Part shown: positions 37,383 to 46,708 of the stretch, in pieces
How the letters are laid out: the number at the start of each line of letters is the position of its first letter
Numbering within the stretch: the first letter of the stretch is position 1
Assembly: GCA_017479385.1 (NCBI GenBank)
Contig: JAFVCE010000017.1
Location: 124,001-188,000, forward strand
Length of the DNA: 64,000 bases
From: Bacteroidales bacterium
GTDB taxonomy: Bacteria > Bacteroidota > Bacteroidia > Bacteroidales > P3
Direction: 5' to 3'
The notes under the pieces: model-generated
What the model was told of the DNA's origin: nothing
The model's database searches: none
What the model saw: the letters and a program-made list of their open reading frames with translations, nothing else
Made by a program: the position numbers and the translations under genes

Positions 37383-38828
37383 TTATTTATGCAATATGTC
37401 GTAGGTCTGCAAAAAAGCATAAAGCAGTCTTATGCCGTAGCCCGAAGCGCCAGGTGCATAGTATTGTTGTTTCTTGCTGAAATAGGCCACGCCAGCAATG
37501 TCGAGATGAATGTACGGAACCTCTTTTGCGAAGTGGGCCAGGAACTTACCGGCCGTGATGGTACCAGCCTGGGCTGGGCCACAGTTCTTGATGTCGGCTA
37601 CGTCGGACTTGATGAGTTCGTCATACTCCTTCCAGAAGGGGAACATAACCACTCGTTCATATACTTTTTCGCCCACAATGGAAAGAAGGTTGTATGGAGC
37701 CGACGCATTTTGCTGCATAACTGCAATGCCGAAAGTGGAAATGGCTCGCACTGCGGCGCCAGTGAGCGTAGCTGCGTCGATGATGAGTTCGGGGTCGTAG
37801 TTCTTTGCGGCATAGGCAATTGCATCGGCAAGAATGAGGCGGCCTTCGGCATCGGTGTTGACGACCTCGACCGTGGTGCCGTCATACATAGTCAGTATGT
37901 CGTCGGCAGCGTATGCGTTGAAGCCTGGCCGGTTGTCGGTCATGGGCAGCAGGGCCACGATGTGGACTGGCAGGTTATTGTCGGCAGCGGCAAAGAGCGT
38001 GGAAGCCATCGTGGCGGCGCCAGCCATGTCGGACTTCATCTCCTGCATATAGTCATCGGGTTTGATGTTGAGGCCGCCAGTGTCGTACATAACACCTTTG
38101 CCAACAAGTGCCAACGGTTTGGCGTTGATGGCGTTGTCGGGTTTGTATTCGAGCACCACGAAGCGCGGCTCGTCTACACTGCCACGGTTCACAGCCAGCA
38201 AGCCACCCATACGGAGCGACTCGATTTGACGCTTGTCGAACACGGTGCACTCAACCCCAAGGTCGTCTGCAATCGATTTAAGTTCGTTGGCAAACTGTAC
38301 GGCATTAAGGTCTTGGACTGGGAGGTTAACCCACTCGCGACACCAAAAAATGCGATTCCAAAGGCGCTGGTTCGCCTCGAACTCTTCGGCAGAGAAAAAG
38401 TGGTCGTCGATTTCGATTGTGCCAAGGTGTTCTGGCTGTTTAGTCTTGTAGCGGTCAAAGGTGTAGTCTGCCAGCACCAAGCCTTCTACAAAAGCCATCA
38501 TCTCTTCGGGAATGATGCCCTCGCCCGAGAGGGCGGCGTCGAAGACCTTGTCGGCAATCATCATTGTGCGCAGGCGGTCGGCAGAGCGGCGCAGGTGTTC
38601 TTGGCTCTCTTCGGCTGGTTTGTCGCTGTCGAAGGTGACTACGTAGGCATAATAAGGCAGACGGTCGAAACGGACGATTGTTTCGCGATTTTCGTCACGG
38701 CGCGCGCGCAAAAATTCAATTTCTTTCTTGCTGAAAGGCAGGTTGCGTTCGGCAACGTCGTCGCCAAGCAGGAAAACGAAGTTGCCCTCGTAGCCTTTGA
38801 GGGTTATTGTGTTGAGTTTGCAGTTCAT
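37383..38828 (-). CDS. pepA: Leucyl aminopeptidase (M17)
   Basis: 481-aa cytosolic zinc/manganese hexameric exopeptidase. The C-terminal catalytic domain (about 180-481) shows GKGVMYDTGGLNIKP with Lys and Asp ligands, SDMAGAATM, and the family signature NTDAEGRLILADAIAY with catalytic Arg. The N-terminal domain is poorly conserved, as usual. It overlaps the ABC exporter gene by four bases (ATGA), with pepA second, which suggests a linked role such as peptide turnover (inference). Confidence 0.94.
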   Translation of the reverse strand: MNCKLNTITLKGYEGNFVFLLGDDVAERNLPFSKKEIEFLRARRDENRETIVRFDRLPYYAYVVTFDSDKPAEESQEHLRRSADRLRTMMIADKVFDAALSGEGIIPEEMMAFVEGLVLADYTFDRYKTKQPEHLGTIEIDDHFFSAEEFEANQRLWNRIFWCREWVNLPVQDLNAVQFANELKSIADDLGVECTVFDKRQIESLRMGGLLAVNRGSVDEPRFVVLEYKPDNAINAKPLALVGKGVMYDTGGLNIKPDDYMQEMKSDMAGAATMASTLFAAADNNLPVHIVALLPMTDNRPGFNAYAADDILTMYDGTTVEVVNTDAEGRLILADAIAYAAKNYDPELIIDAATLTGAAVRAISTFGIAVMQQNASAPYNLLSIVGEKVYERVVMFPFWKEYDELIKSDVADIKNCGPAQAGTITAGKFLAHFAKEVPYIHLDIAGVAYFSKKQQYYAPGASGYGIRLLYAFLQTYDILHK

Positions 38829-40456
38829 TGGGTGTGGGTTATAAGTATGATGATTTTGTTTTCTTTCAAGCTTTCGAGCAGGTTGTTAAAGTTCTCGCGC
38901 GAGCGATGGTCGATCCAGGCTGTGGGCTCGTCGAGAATCATAATCTGGGTGTTGGCGTAGAGCAGGCGCGCCAAGGCCAGTCGCTGCCACTGGCCCATAC
39001 TGAGTTCGGCGCCACCTTCGAACATTCGGCCGAGCATGGTGTTGTAACCATCTGGCAGGTTTTCAATTACTTTGTCGATACCGGCTGCAGTGGCGGCGGC
39101 AACCACAGAAGTCATGTCGACCGGTCGATGAATGGCTCCGAAGGCGATGTTCTCGGTCACGGTGCAATTGTAGCGCATGAATTCTTGGAACATAACCCCT
39201 ATCGAAGAGCGGAGTTGTTCGATGTTAATACGACCCAAGTCCCTCCCATTTACCTTCACAACCCCCTCGTCGGGGTCGTACAATCGCAGCAACAATTTCA
39301 CGGCCGTGGTCTTGCCGCTGCCGTTCTCGCCGTCGAGGCGGGTTATTTCGCCTTTGCGAGCATGGAAGTTGAAGTGAGACAATACGTTGCGCTCCATATC
39401 TGGGTAGCGGAAACTGACATCGCAGAATTCTATTTCTTCGACCTGCGAGGGGAATGGTATGGGGTCTTCGCTATTGGTTATCAACGGCTTGAGGTCGAGA
39501 AATTCGAACAGGTTGCCTATGAAGAGACGGTTGTCGTAAAGCCCCGAGGCAGAGGTGGCAGCAGTTTGTAGGTAGCTCATTCCGCGACGGACGGCTTCGA
39601 ACACCATAACGAATGAGCCCACAGACATTAGCCCGGCCGTGGTTTGGCCGAGCATGACGGCAAAGACGGCAACCAATGCAGCGGCTTCGAACAAGGCGCT
39701 TATGCCGTCGGCCCATCCAAGTCGGCGCGATATGGCGAGCAGCTGGGCGACTATTTTGCTACGACTTTCAACGAATTGGCGGCGAAAGAAACTGCTCAAG
39801 CGCAGCGTTCGTATTTCGGCAGCCGATGGCTTCTGCGTGAGAAGCATTCCGAAGTAGTTTGTGCGGCGTAGGGTTTGCGTACTGCTGCGGCGAAAGGTGT
39901 AGATTCGGTGAGCCTTTACAAAGCGAATTATGGCCGTCGGCACTGTGGCTGCAACAATTATGACCAGCAGTAGCCACGACTGGCTGCCCACAATGGCGGC
40001 AATACCTATCATAGAGATGAGTGCCCCCACGAGGTTCATTCCGTTTGTGACAACCTGGATTGGGCGTGCCGAAATTTCCTGCTGCGCACGCTGAAGGGTG
40101 TCGTGGTAGGAAGGCGAGTCGTAGTAACTCATATCGAGCGTCGCAGCTTGGCTTTGCACCTTGTCGCTTATGTTGTCGATGAGTTTTTGGGCCATGATGT
40201 CGCCATTGACGCTGGTGAGTATACTGAACACGCGCTGCATGAAGAAGAGCCCCACAAATGTCACGATAAGTGCAGGGAGTTCGGTCGAGGCTGTGCCACT
40301 CTCGATGGTGGCTGTAACGGCGTCGATAAGGGCTTTGAGTACGCGTAAACTCACGATTGGCAGCAGGCTTTGGAAAACTACATACACCACCCTGCGAGCA
40401 AAGAGCCCTTTGTCGCATTGGCGTACCATGATTATTGTTTTCCAAAGATTGTTCAT
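38825..40456 (-). CDS. ABC exporter (fused permease and ATPase), ends just after the H-loop
   Basis: 543 aa: six transmembrane helices (about 20-310) followed by a nucleotide-binding domain (about 330-543). Walker A LDGENGSGKTTAVKLLL, Q-loop IGVMFQEFMRYN, signature ELSMGQWQRLALAR, Walker B IMILDEPTAWID and H-loop IIILITHTQ are all present. The protein stops one residue after the THT of the H-loop, where most ABC exporters have another 30-60 residues. No frameshifted continuation is present, since the next gene begins there (ATGA overlap with pepA). ATPase activity should be retained; the cargo is unknown. In-frame half-exporter architecture suggests a homodimer. Confidence 0.88.
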   Translation of the reverse strand: MNNLWKTIIMVRQCDKGLFARRVVYVVFQSLLPIVSLRVLKALIDAVTATIESGTASTELPALIVTFVGLFFMQRVFSILTSVNGDIMAQKLIDNISDKVQSQAATLDMSYYDSPSYHDTLQRAQQEISARPIQVVTNGMNLVGALISMIGIAAIVGSQSWLLLVIIVAATVPTAIIRFVKAHRIYTFRRSSTQTLRRTNYFGMLLTQKPSAAEIRTLRLSSFFRRQFVESRSKIVAQLLAISRRLGWADGISALFEAAALVAVFAVMLGQTTAGLMSVGSFVMVFEAVRRGMSYLQTAATSASGLYDNRLFIGNLFEFLDLKPLITNSEDPIPFPSQVEEIEFCDVSFRYPDMERNVLSHFNFHARKGEITRLDGENGSGKTTAVKLLLRLYDPDEGVVKVNGRDLGRINIEQLRSSIGVMFQEFMRYNCTVTENIAFGAIHRPVDMTSVVAAATAAGIDKVIENLPDGYNTMLGRMFEGGAELSMGQWQRLALARLLYANTQIMILDEPTAWIDHRSRENFNNLLESLKENKIIILITHTQ

Positions 40457-40522
40457 CGCTGTTGCAAAAATGCTCCGACGTCAGTTCGCCGGAGCTATTG
40501 TGGTTTCAATATCCAGACGGTT

Positions 40523-41260
40523 TTAGAATTTGTAGTACAAGCCGAGGTGCAGCAGGCCGTTCTCCCAAAGCAGTGGCTCGCGCGACGAGTTGATGCCGCC
40601 ATAAATATCGGTAGTCATGGCGCTGTAGTTCTTGGTCTCATCCTCGAACTCGTAGGCCGTGGTTACTCGGCGGTAGCCAACCGAGAGTATGTCGAGCGAA
40701 AGTTCGGCAATGAGGTGCTCGGAGAACTCGTATGTGAGCGTGGGGCGCAAGTTGATGTCGAGCATGGTGATGGTGTTGTCGCCAATAATTTCGTCGTCCA
40801 CAATCAACTCGTGGTTGTTGCGCCACGAGAGGTACGACTCGGTGGTCGACGAGTGACCCATCTTGCCATAAATTCCTTGCAGCGAGAGGTTGAACTTCAT
40901 GTTGCCGTAGCGCAACAGTTCGTAGCGCACCTGTGGAGTGATGTTCCACCCCGAGCGGTTATATGAGAGTTGGTGCTCGGTTACCTCGTGGCGCATACCT
41001 TCGCGCTTGATGCTGTCGGTTGCAATGAAGTCGACCGTGTTGTTGCGGTTAAAATTGAACGAAAGCGACACCAAAAGTTTTGGTGTAACCATATATCCCA
41101 CCTGCACGCCGGCCAAAATGTTGGCATTCGACCTTAAATCGGCGTTCATCGTGTTGGTCTCTTGCGAGGAGCCATAGCCCCCTTGAGCACCCACAATAAT
41201 TTGAGAATTAGCCAAAACGGCTATCATCATCGAAGCTGCAAATATCAGTATCTTTTTCAT
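40523..41260 (-). CDS. Outer-membrane beta-barrel protein
   Basis: 245 aa with a signal peptide (KKILIFAASMMIAVLANSQ) and alternating amphipathic beta-strands throughout (for example QVGYMVTPKLLVSLSFNF, VRYELLRYGNMKFNLSLQG), ending in the aromatic C-terminus LHLGLYYKF typical of BAM substrates. About eight strands would fit a small OmpX/OmpA-like barrel. The function is unknown. It has its own promoter and is separated from the ABC exporter by 66 bases. Confidence 0.8.
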   Translation of the reverse strand: MKKILIFAASMMIAVLANSQIIVGAQGGYGSSQETNTMNADLRSNANILAGVQVGYMVTPKLLVSLSFNFNRNNTVDFIATDSIKREGMRHEVTEHQLSYNRSGWNITPQVRYELLRYGNMKFNLSLQGIYGKMGHSSTTESYLSWRNNHELIVDDEIIGDNTITMLDINLRPTLTYEFSEHLIAELSLDILSVGYRRVTTAYEFEDETKNYSAMTTDIYGGINSSREPLLWENGLLHLGLYYKF

Positions 41261-41282
41261 TTGTCAAACTATTACGTGGGTG

Positions 41283-41314
41283 CAAAATTACATTTTTTTT
41301 TTGAAATCGCAAAA
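41283..41314 (-). promoter_or_regulatory. Promoter of the beta-barrel gene
   Basis: TTTG (complement of 41311-41314) and TAATTTTG (complement of 41283-41290) with about 20 bases between, including an A-tract, 23 bases before the start. Confidence 0.65.
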
Positions 41315-41375
41315 AAAATATTTCACGCCTTAGTTTTGCTTATGCGAGACAGCTCTTTTTGGGGGGCGTTTATGA

Positions 41376-42623
41376 CTATTTCTTTGTGTGTGTTAGCGTG
41401 TATTGGTTTTTCGCTTCGATAAGCTCTTTGTAGTCGTTGAGGTAAGCCGAGGTGTAGACCACCTGCTTGTCGGGCGATATGAGGTAGAATTGAGGCACAG
41501 AATTTAATCGAAGAACAGTACTTAGGCCTTTTGCATGATACATAGACTTCTCGGCATGGTAACGGTGGGCAAGTTCCATTATTCTTTCGCTGTTGTTGGA
41601 TAGGACGTTGATGTTAACCAAACGTATGCCTTCTGCATCGGGCTTAAAACCTTCGGGCGACTGGCGCTGTATGTCTACTTTGTTCATCCAGTCGTAACAG
41701 GGTCTGCAACCAAACATCCAAAGGTCGAGTAGCAGCCAGCCGTCGAGTTCTGCGATGCTTGTTGTGTCGCCATTTAGGTTCACTATTGGGAAGTTAAGAA
41801 CCGAGTCGGTGGCCGTTGCAGATGATGATAACGTAATGACGGATGGCGGATTGTTGTTGTCGTCATAAAAATCATAATAAGCGTATCGCTCATTCTTGAT
41901 ATCAAAAACGTCGGCGTAGTGTGCCGAGTGGTCTTCGAAATCATAATCGAGCCAAAACTCTTCTTTAAAAGCCATGTTGCGGTCCACATCCGTAGGTATG
42001 GCACAGATGTAGTCTAAAAGGTGTTTGTCAAGGTTGTAATAATAATAAACGTTGTGGTATATTGGAATGTCGAATTTGTCGGTTTGGGGATTATAACGGT
42101 GGACAAAAGTATCGAGAGCTTCCAATACCTTATACTCTACTCCGCCAAGCGTCGTATCGCGCATTGATACAAAATTTGGCAGATAAATAGGTATAAAAAA
42201 AGACCTGAAAAATTCAGCTTTTGCTACAAAATAGTTAGAATACGCATCTTCGTACAGTTCGCCTTTCTTCTTACCCACCACCACAGTCTGATTATTTTCG
42301 TCGACAGTAATAAATCCTTTCTTTGTGAACCGAACGGAGGTATGGTCAACAAAACAGACGTTCATGCGTTTTGCTTTTCCAATCGAGTAATTACTTACCA
42401 AAGAATCATCATCTATCTGGCGGTAACGAACATGAATCAAAAAGTTGTCACTTTTTAGCATTGGTCTGACAATGTTTCTTTGCCAATACCAAATCAACTT
42501 GTATTGGTCGGTCTCGACGACCGCTCCACCATTTGCCGCTGCGGCTGACGTTATCGGCCTACCACACGCAGCAGCCATCGCAACCGAGCATACTAATAAT
42601 GCTGTAACACCTATTCGTTTCAT
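41376..42623 (-). CDS. Lipoprotein with C-terminal thioredoxin-like (TlpA/ResA-type) domain
   Basis: 415 aa. A signal peptide with lipobox (SVAMAAAC, Cys20) predicts a lipid anchor in the periplasm. The N-terminal 250 residues are unassigned and rich in Tyr, Asp and Phe. The C-terminal domain (about 275-410) is thioredoxin-like: PIVNLNGDTTSIAELDGWLL, the redox motif FGCRPCYDW (305-313), and a cis-Pro segment SVPQFYLISPDKQV. It is expected to reduce or exchange disulfides. It starts 33 bases after a Cys-rich lipoprotein gene and shares its promoter, so that protein is a candidate partner (inference). Confidence 0.82.
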   Translation of the reverse strand: MKRIGVTALLVCSVAMAAACGRPITSAAAANGGAVVETDQYKLIWYWQRNIVRPMLKSDNFLIHVRYRQIDDDSLVSNYSIGKAKRMNVCFVDHTSVRFTKKGFITVDENNQTVVVGKKKGELYEDAYSNYFVAKAEFFRSFFIPIYLPNFVSMRDTTLGGVEYKVLEALDTFVHRYNPQTDKFDIPIYHNVYYYYNLDKHLLDYICAIPTDVDRNMAFKEEFWLDYDFEDHSAHYADVFDIKNERYAYYDFYDDNNNPPSVITLSSSATATDSVLNFPIVNLNGDTTSIAELDGWLLLDLWMFGCRPCYDWMNKVDIQRQSPEGFKPDAEGIRLVNINVLSNNSERIMELAHRYHAEKSMYHAKGLSTVLRLNSVPQFYLISPDKQVVYTSAYLNDYKELIEAKNQYTLTHTKK

Positions 42624-42656
42624 AATATGTATACGTGTTACTATTACAACATACTC

Positions 42657-43289
42657 TTATAGCAAAGCAATGAGAGCGACTATTATTGTTCCGACTATTG
42701 GTAAAACAGTCTTCATTGCTGGTTCCTCAAGTCTTTCACATGATGGTACTACACTTGAATTTTGAGCTTTGTTACATGGAGTACATTCCTTCCCATTTTT
42801 TTTACAGCCGTCGGGGCAGTTTGTCCCCTTGCACGTAACAAAGGTCCAGTCACTGATTCCTCTTGTGTTTGTGGTATTAGAACGTAAATAGTATTTTGCC
42901 ACATTACCCTCAATAGTTTTATCAATATCGAACCAAAAGACTGTGTATGAAGAGCCTTGCGCGATATTGAAAAGCGATATACTTATTGCAGGGTAATCAG
43001 AGAATCCCCATATATCGTCATCTACTATAGATATATATTCATACACGTAATCATGTCCAAGCAATGAGTCAACGTAAGGATTAAATTGTGCTTCAAAAGC
43101 GTTTCTGTCAAAAGTTAAGGTGAAGTCGTTAGCTCCACTTTCATAATACCCAATCATTGTACCATTCGGGTTTGATTTGGTTGAAGGTTCAAAATTGTTT
43201 GAAGTAGTTGTCTGCTTATCGCATGCTACTGTGCATGAGATGATTGCAATTGCTACCACAGTGTTTTTTAGAATTTTAAGTGTGTTCAT
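42657..43289 (-). CDS. Cysteine-rich lipoprotein with hydrophobic C-terminal tail
   Basis: 210 aa, no family recognised. Signal peptide with lipobox (SCTVAC, Cys23), a globular part (45-150) and then a six-Cys cluster (Cys153, 158, 162, 169, 172, 184) in which CKGTNCPDGCKKNGKECTPC reads like a small disulfide or metal knuckle. The last 20 residues (MKTVLPIVGTIIVALIALL) are a hydrophobic helix running to the C-terminus with no basic tail, so the protein may be anchored at both ends. It is cotranscribed with the CRPC thioredoxin-like lipoprotein, and its promoter is at 43332-43339. Confidence 0.7.
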   Translation of the reverse strand: MNTLKILKNTVVAIAIISCTVACDKQTTTSNNFEPSTKSNPNGTMIGYYESGANDFTLTFDRNAFEAQFNPYVDSLLGHDYVYEYISIVDDDIWGFSDYPAISISLFNIAQGSSYTVFWFDIDKTIEGNVAKYYLRSNTTNTRGISDWTFVTCKGTNCPDGCKKNGKECTPCNKAQNSSVVPSCERLEEPAMKTVLPIVGTIIVALIALL

Positions 43290-43331
43290 AATGCTTTTTT
43301 TAATTAAGTTGTTTTATGTTTTAAACGTTTG

Positions 43332-43339
43332 CAAAGATA
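43332..43339 (-). promoter_or_regulatory. -7 element of the Cys-rich lipoprotein/thioredoxin unit
   Basis: TATCTTTG on the minus strand followed by CAAACG, 43 bases before the start at 43289. Good match to TAnnTTTG. Confidence 0.7.
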
Positions 43340-43654
43340 AGTGTTTTTTTTCATATATCAAAAAAAAAATACACTATTATTTTTAATCGTATAGCATTTT
43401 GTATGCTCCGTTGGCTCATACGAAGCATAACTGTATGTAAAACACATCATTATTATAAGCTAACATTTTTGTTTCTGTTCTAGAAAAAAACAGAACAGTG
43501 TATGTAAAATTAGATAACGGTCAGCATATTTATGTTAATTCATACACTGATTCATTAAGATAGTGTGTTTTTGGAGGATTATTGACTAAGTTGACTTGTG
43601 TTAATGTTCGTAACTTTTTTATGGTACTTAAGTGGTTGAGTATCAGGCGGTGTT
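43340..43654. other. AT-rich intergenic stretch
   Basis: Between the lipoprotein promoter and repeat locus E I see only a hairpin, TTCTGTT (43473-43479) with AACAGAA (43489-43495), and a duplicated GTATGTAAAA. No gene or RNA was recognised. Confidence 0.5.
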
Positions 43655-43687
43655 CGACCTCAATACGACCTTAACCACTCTTTAATC
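43655..43687 (+). repeat. Dispersed 11-bp tandem repeat, locus E (3 units)
   Basis: CGACCTCAATA, CGACCTTAACC and a diverged ACTCTTTAATC. Bases 43651-43676 are identical to 14671-14696 of locus B. The palindrome CTGAATTTCAG follows at 43699-43709. It lies between two same-strand genes, downstream of gcvP and beyond its terminator. Confidence 0.75.
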
Positions 43688-43750
43688 CCTCGTTGGTGCT
43701 GAATTTCAGGCTTTTGTGGATAGGAAATGTAGCTCTGTTTTTTGGGAGTG

Positions 43751-43790
43751 AAAAAAGAATATCGTTGCGTTTTTGGGGCAACGATATTCT
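43751..43790 (-). terminator. Rho-independent terminator of gcvP
   Basis: On the minus strand a 13-bp perfect stem (43756-43768 with 43778-43790; AGAATATCGTTGC/GCAACGATATTCT) is followed by TTTTT (complement of 43751-43755). It lies 52 bases beyond the gcvP stop. Confidence 0.9.
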
Positions 43791-43842
43791 TGTGTGTCGA
43801 CGTCTGTGGAGGGGCTATGCCCTACCCTTTTGGGGTGAATGG

Positions 43843-46683
43843 TTATTCGGCCCAGACGGCTTGGAGGTTGCGGTCGCCGTAGGCGTCGTCGATTTTGCTG
43901 ATGGTGGGCCAGTACTTCTCGGTGTGGGGTTGTGGGAAGGCGGCTTTTTGGCGGCTGTAGGGGAGCGTCCACTCGTCGGCGCAGACCACCTGCATGGTGT
44001 GGGGTGCGTTGCAGATGGGGTTGCATTTCTCGTCGCTGCGGCCGGTCATGATGTCGTCGATTTCTTGGCGGATGGCAATCATGGCGTCGCAGAAGCGGTC
44101 GAGTTCGCTGAGGGGTTCGCTCTCGGTGGGTTCGACCATGAGGGTGTTGTGGACGGGGAAGGCGACGGTTGGGGCGTGGAAGCCGTAGTCCATGAGGCGC
44201 TTGGCGATGTCGCCCACGCTGACCTTGAGGCTGAATTCGTTGAAGTCGATTATCATCTCGTGGCCACACATACCGTTCTTGCCGGTGTAGAGAATTTTGT
44301 AGTATTTCTGCAGGCGGGCGCGGAGGTAGTTGGCGTTGAGGATGGCGTGGCGGGTGGCTTCGGTGAGGCCTTCGCCGCCGAGCATGAGGAGGTAGCCGTA
44401 GGTGATGGGGAGGAGCATGGCGCTGCCGTAGGGGGCTGCGGCCATGGTGTTGCCCTGGGTGCCGCCCACTTCGACCACGGGGTGGGTGGGCAGGTAGTCG
44501 ACCAGTTTTTGGCATACGGCTATGGGGCCAACGCCGGGGCCGCCACCGCCGTGAGGCATGGCAAAGGTTTTGTGGAGGTTGAGGTGGCACACGTCGGCTC
44601 CCATGCGGCCGGGGCTGGTGAGTCCCACTTGGGCGTTCATGTTGGCGCCGTCCATATAGACGAGGGCGCCGACCGAGTGGATGATGTTGATGATGTCGAG
44701 TATGCCCTCTTCGAATGCGCCATGGGTGGAGGGGTAGGTTATCATGAGGCAGCTGAGGGTGTCTTTGTACTGCTCGGCTTTGGCGCGGAGGTCGTCGATG
44801 TCGACATCGCCACGGTCGTTGCATTTGACTACGACTACGGTCATGCCGGCTTTGGCGGCACTGGCGGGGTTGGTGCCGTGGGCCGAAGCGGGGATGAGGC
44901 AGACGTTGCGCTGGCTTTGGCCGTTGGCAATGTGGTAGTTGCGGATGACGGTGAGGCCGCTGTATTCGCCATAAGCGCCCGAGTTGGGTTGGAGCGACAC
45001 GCCAGCAAAGCCGGTGATGACGGCCAGTTGCTGCTCGATGTCTTTAATCATCTCGATGTAGCCCTGGGCTTGCTCGGCGGGGACGAAGGGGTGCATTCCG
45101 CCAAATTTGCTCCAGCTGAGGGGCATCATTTCGGCGGCGGCGTTGAGTTTCATGGTGCAGCTGCCGAGGGGTATCATGGCGCGGTTGAGGCTGAGGTCTT
45201 TCTCTTCGAGGCGTTTGATGTAGCGCATCATCGATGTTTCGTCGTGATAGCTGTTGAAGACCTTCTGGGTGAGGTAGTTGGTGGTGCGTTGCAGTTCGGC
45301 AGGGAGCGACGGGGCCGAGCAGTTGCCGCCACAGACGAGGGGTTCGGCGGTTTTGCCGGCGGCCTCGGCCAGGCAGGCTATGATGGCCTCGATGTCGGCG
45401 TGGCACACGGTTTCGTCGATAGAGATGCCGATGCATTCTTCGCAGATGTAGCGGAAGTTGATTTCGTGTTTTTCGGCCACTTTGCGCACCTCGGCGGTGG
45501 GCACCGGGCATTGCAGAGCGAGGGTGTCGAAGAAGACGCGGTTCCACTGTTTGTAGCCATATTTTTCGAGTTCTGCGGCCAAGCGGTGGGCTTTGGTGTA
45601 GATGGTGGTAGCAATTTGGCAGATACCTTCAGGGCCGTGCCAAACGGCGTAGAAACCGCTCATGTTGGCCACGAGGGCGGCGGCGGTGCAGATGTTGGAG
45701 GTGGCTTTGTCGCGTTTGATGTGCTGCTCGCGCATACCGAGGGCCATACGGAGGGCGGGGTTGCCTTTGGCGTCGACCGACCAGCCGATTATGCGGCCTG
45801 GGAAGGCGCGTTTGAAGGCCTCGGTAAAGGCAAAGAAGCCGGCGTGGGGGCCACCAAAGCCCATGGGCAGACCAAAGCGCTGGGCGTTGCCCACGGCGCA
45901 GTCGGCACCCATCTCGCCAGGGGTCTTCATCAGGGCCAGGGCCATGAGGTCGGTGGCCATGCAAACGAAGATGCCTTTTTCGTGGCATTGGGCAATATAG
46001 GAGGTCCAGTCGTTGGCTTCGCCAAACTGGTTGGGGTATTGCACGAACGAAGCGAAGTAGGTCGAGTCGAGCTCGGTTTTTGCGGCTTTGCCGGTAACGA
46101 TTTCGATTCCGCGTGGTGCGGCGTTGGTCTTCATCACGGCCAGGGTTTGTGGCAGTATGCCTTCGTCTACAAAGACTTTGCACACACCGTCCTTAACGGC
46201 TTGGCGCGAGCGGCTGTTGAAGAACATAATCATGGCTTCGCCGGCGGCGGTGGCTTCGTCGAGCAGCGAGGCGTTGCTCAGGGGCAGGCCAGTCATGTCG
46301 GCCACCATGGTTTGGTAGTTCATGAGGGCTTCGAGGCGGCCCTGGCTTATCTCGGTTTGGTAGGGGGTGTAGCTGGTGTACCAACCCGGGTTTTCGAAGA
46401 CGTTGCGCATGATGACGGCTGGGGTGACGGTTCCGTAGTAGCCCATACCGATATAGGTGCGCCACAGTTGGTTTTTCTTGGCCAGTGTGCGGCAGTGGTT
46501 GAGGAATTGGTACTCGCTCATGCCTGCGGGCAACGGGAGGGGCTCGGCAAGGCGGATGGCAGCCGGTACGGTTTTTCCGATGAGCTCATCCATCGAGCTG
46601 ACACCAATTTCTTTTAGCATTTTCTCCTCGTCGGCGGCTTTGGAGACACCATTGTGACGAGATGTGAAATTGTTTTTCATCAT
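43843..46683 (-). CDS. gcvP: Glycine dehydrogenase (decarboxylating), P-protein of the glycine cleavage system
   Basis: 946-aa PLP enzyme that decarboxylates glycine and passes the aminomethyl group to GcvH. It is the fused alpha/beta form, as expected (about 950 aa). N-terminal half: FTSRHNGVSKAADEEKMLK, IGMGYYGTVTPAVI and YTPYQTEISQGRLEAL; C-terminal half: RAMIPLGSCTMKLNA, TVIRNYH, and the PLP-lysine region VCHLNLHKTFAMPHGGGGPG (Lys near residue 695). Partners gcvT and gcvH are not in the window. It begins 25 bases after the BspA-like gene. Very long frames on the opposite strand are shadows caused by codon bias. Confidence 0.97.
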   Translation of the reverse strand: MMKNNFTSRHNGVSKAADEEKMLKEIGVSSMDELIGKTVPAAIRLAEPLPLPAGMSEYQFLNHCRTLAKKNQLWRTYIGMGYYGTVTPAVIMRNVFENPGWYTSYTPYQTEISQGRLEALMNYQTMVADMTGLPLSNASLLDEATAAGEAMIMFFNSRSRQAVKDGVCKVFVDEGILPQTLAVMKTNAAPRGIEIVTGKAAKTELDSTYFASFVQYPNQFGEANDWTSYIAQCHEKGIFVCMATDLMALALMKTPGEMGADCAVGNAQRFGLPMGFGGPHAGFFAFTEAFKRAFPGRIIGWSVDAKGNPALRMALGMREQHIKRDKATSNICTAAALVANMSGFYAVWHGPEGICQIATTIYTKAHRLAAELEKYGYKQWNRVFFDTLALQCPVPTAEVRKVAEKHEINFRYICEECIGISIDETVCHADIEAIIACLAEAAGKTAEPLVCGGNCSAPSLPAELQRTTNYLTQKVFNSYHDETSMMRYIKRLEEKDLSLNRAMIPLGSCTMKLNAAAEMMPLSWSKFGGMHPFVPAEQAQGYIEMIKDIEQQLAVITGFAGVSLQPNSGAYGEYSGLTVIRNYHIANGQSQRNVCLIPASAHGTNPASAAKAGMTVVVVKCNDRGDVDIDDLRAKAEQYKDTLSCLMITYPSTHGAFEEGILDIINIIHSVGALVYMDGANMNAQVGLTSPGRMGADVCHLNLHKTFAMPHGGGGPGVGPIAVCQKLVDYLPTHPVVEVGGTQGNTMAAAPYGSAMLLPITYGYLLMLGGEGLTEATRHAILNANYLRARLQKYYKILYTGKNGMCGHEMIIDFNEFSLKVSVGDIAKRLMDYGFHAPTVAFPVHNTLMVEPTESEPLSELDRFCDAMIAIRQEIDDIMTGRSDEKCNPICNAPHTMQVVCADEWTLPYSRQKAAFPQPHTEKYWPTISKIDDAYGDRNLQAVWAE

Positions 46684-46708
46684 TGTTTATATTTTCTATT
46701 GTTTTTGT

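Noticed and set aside
39220-39236. CGATGTTAATACGACCC resembling one to two units of the 11-bp repeat
   Set aside because: Inside the NBD of the ABC exporter and fully explained by its conserved coding sequence (LGRINIEQL); the second unit does not continue.
43693-46617. 974-codon open frame on the plus strand
   Set aside because: It lies entirely antisense to gcvP, whose motifs are unambiguous. It is a codon-bias shadow rich in Gly, Val and His, without promoter or family.
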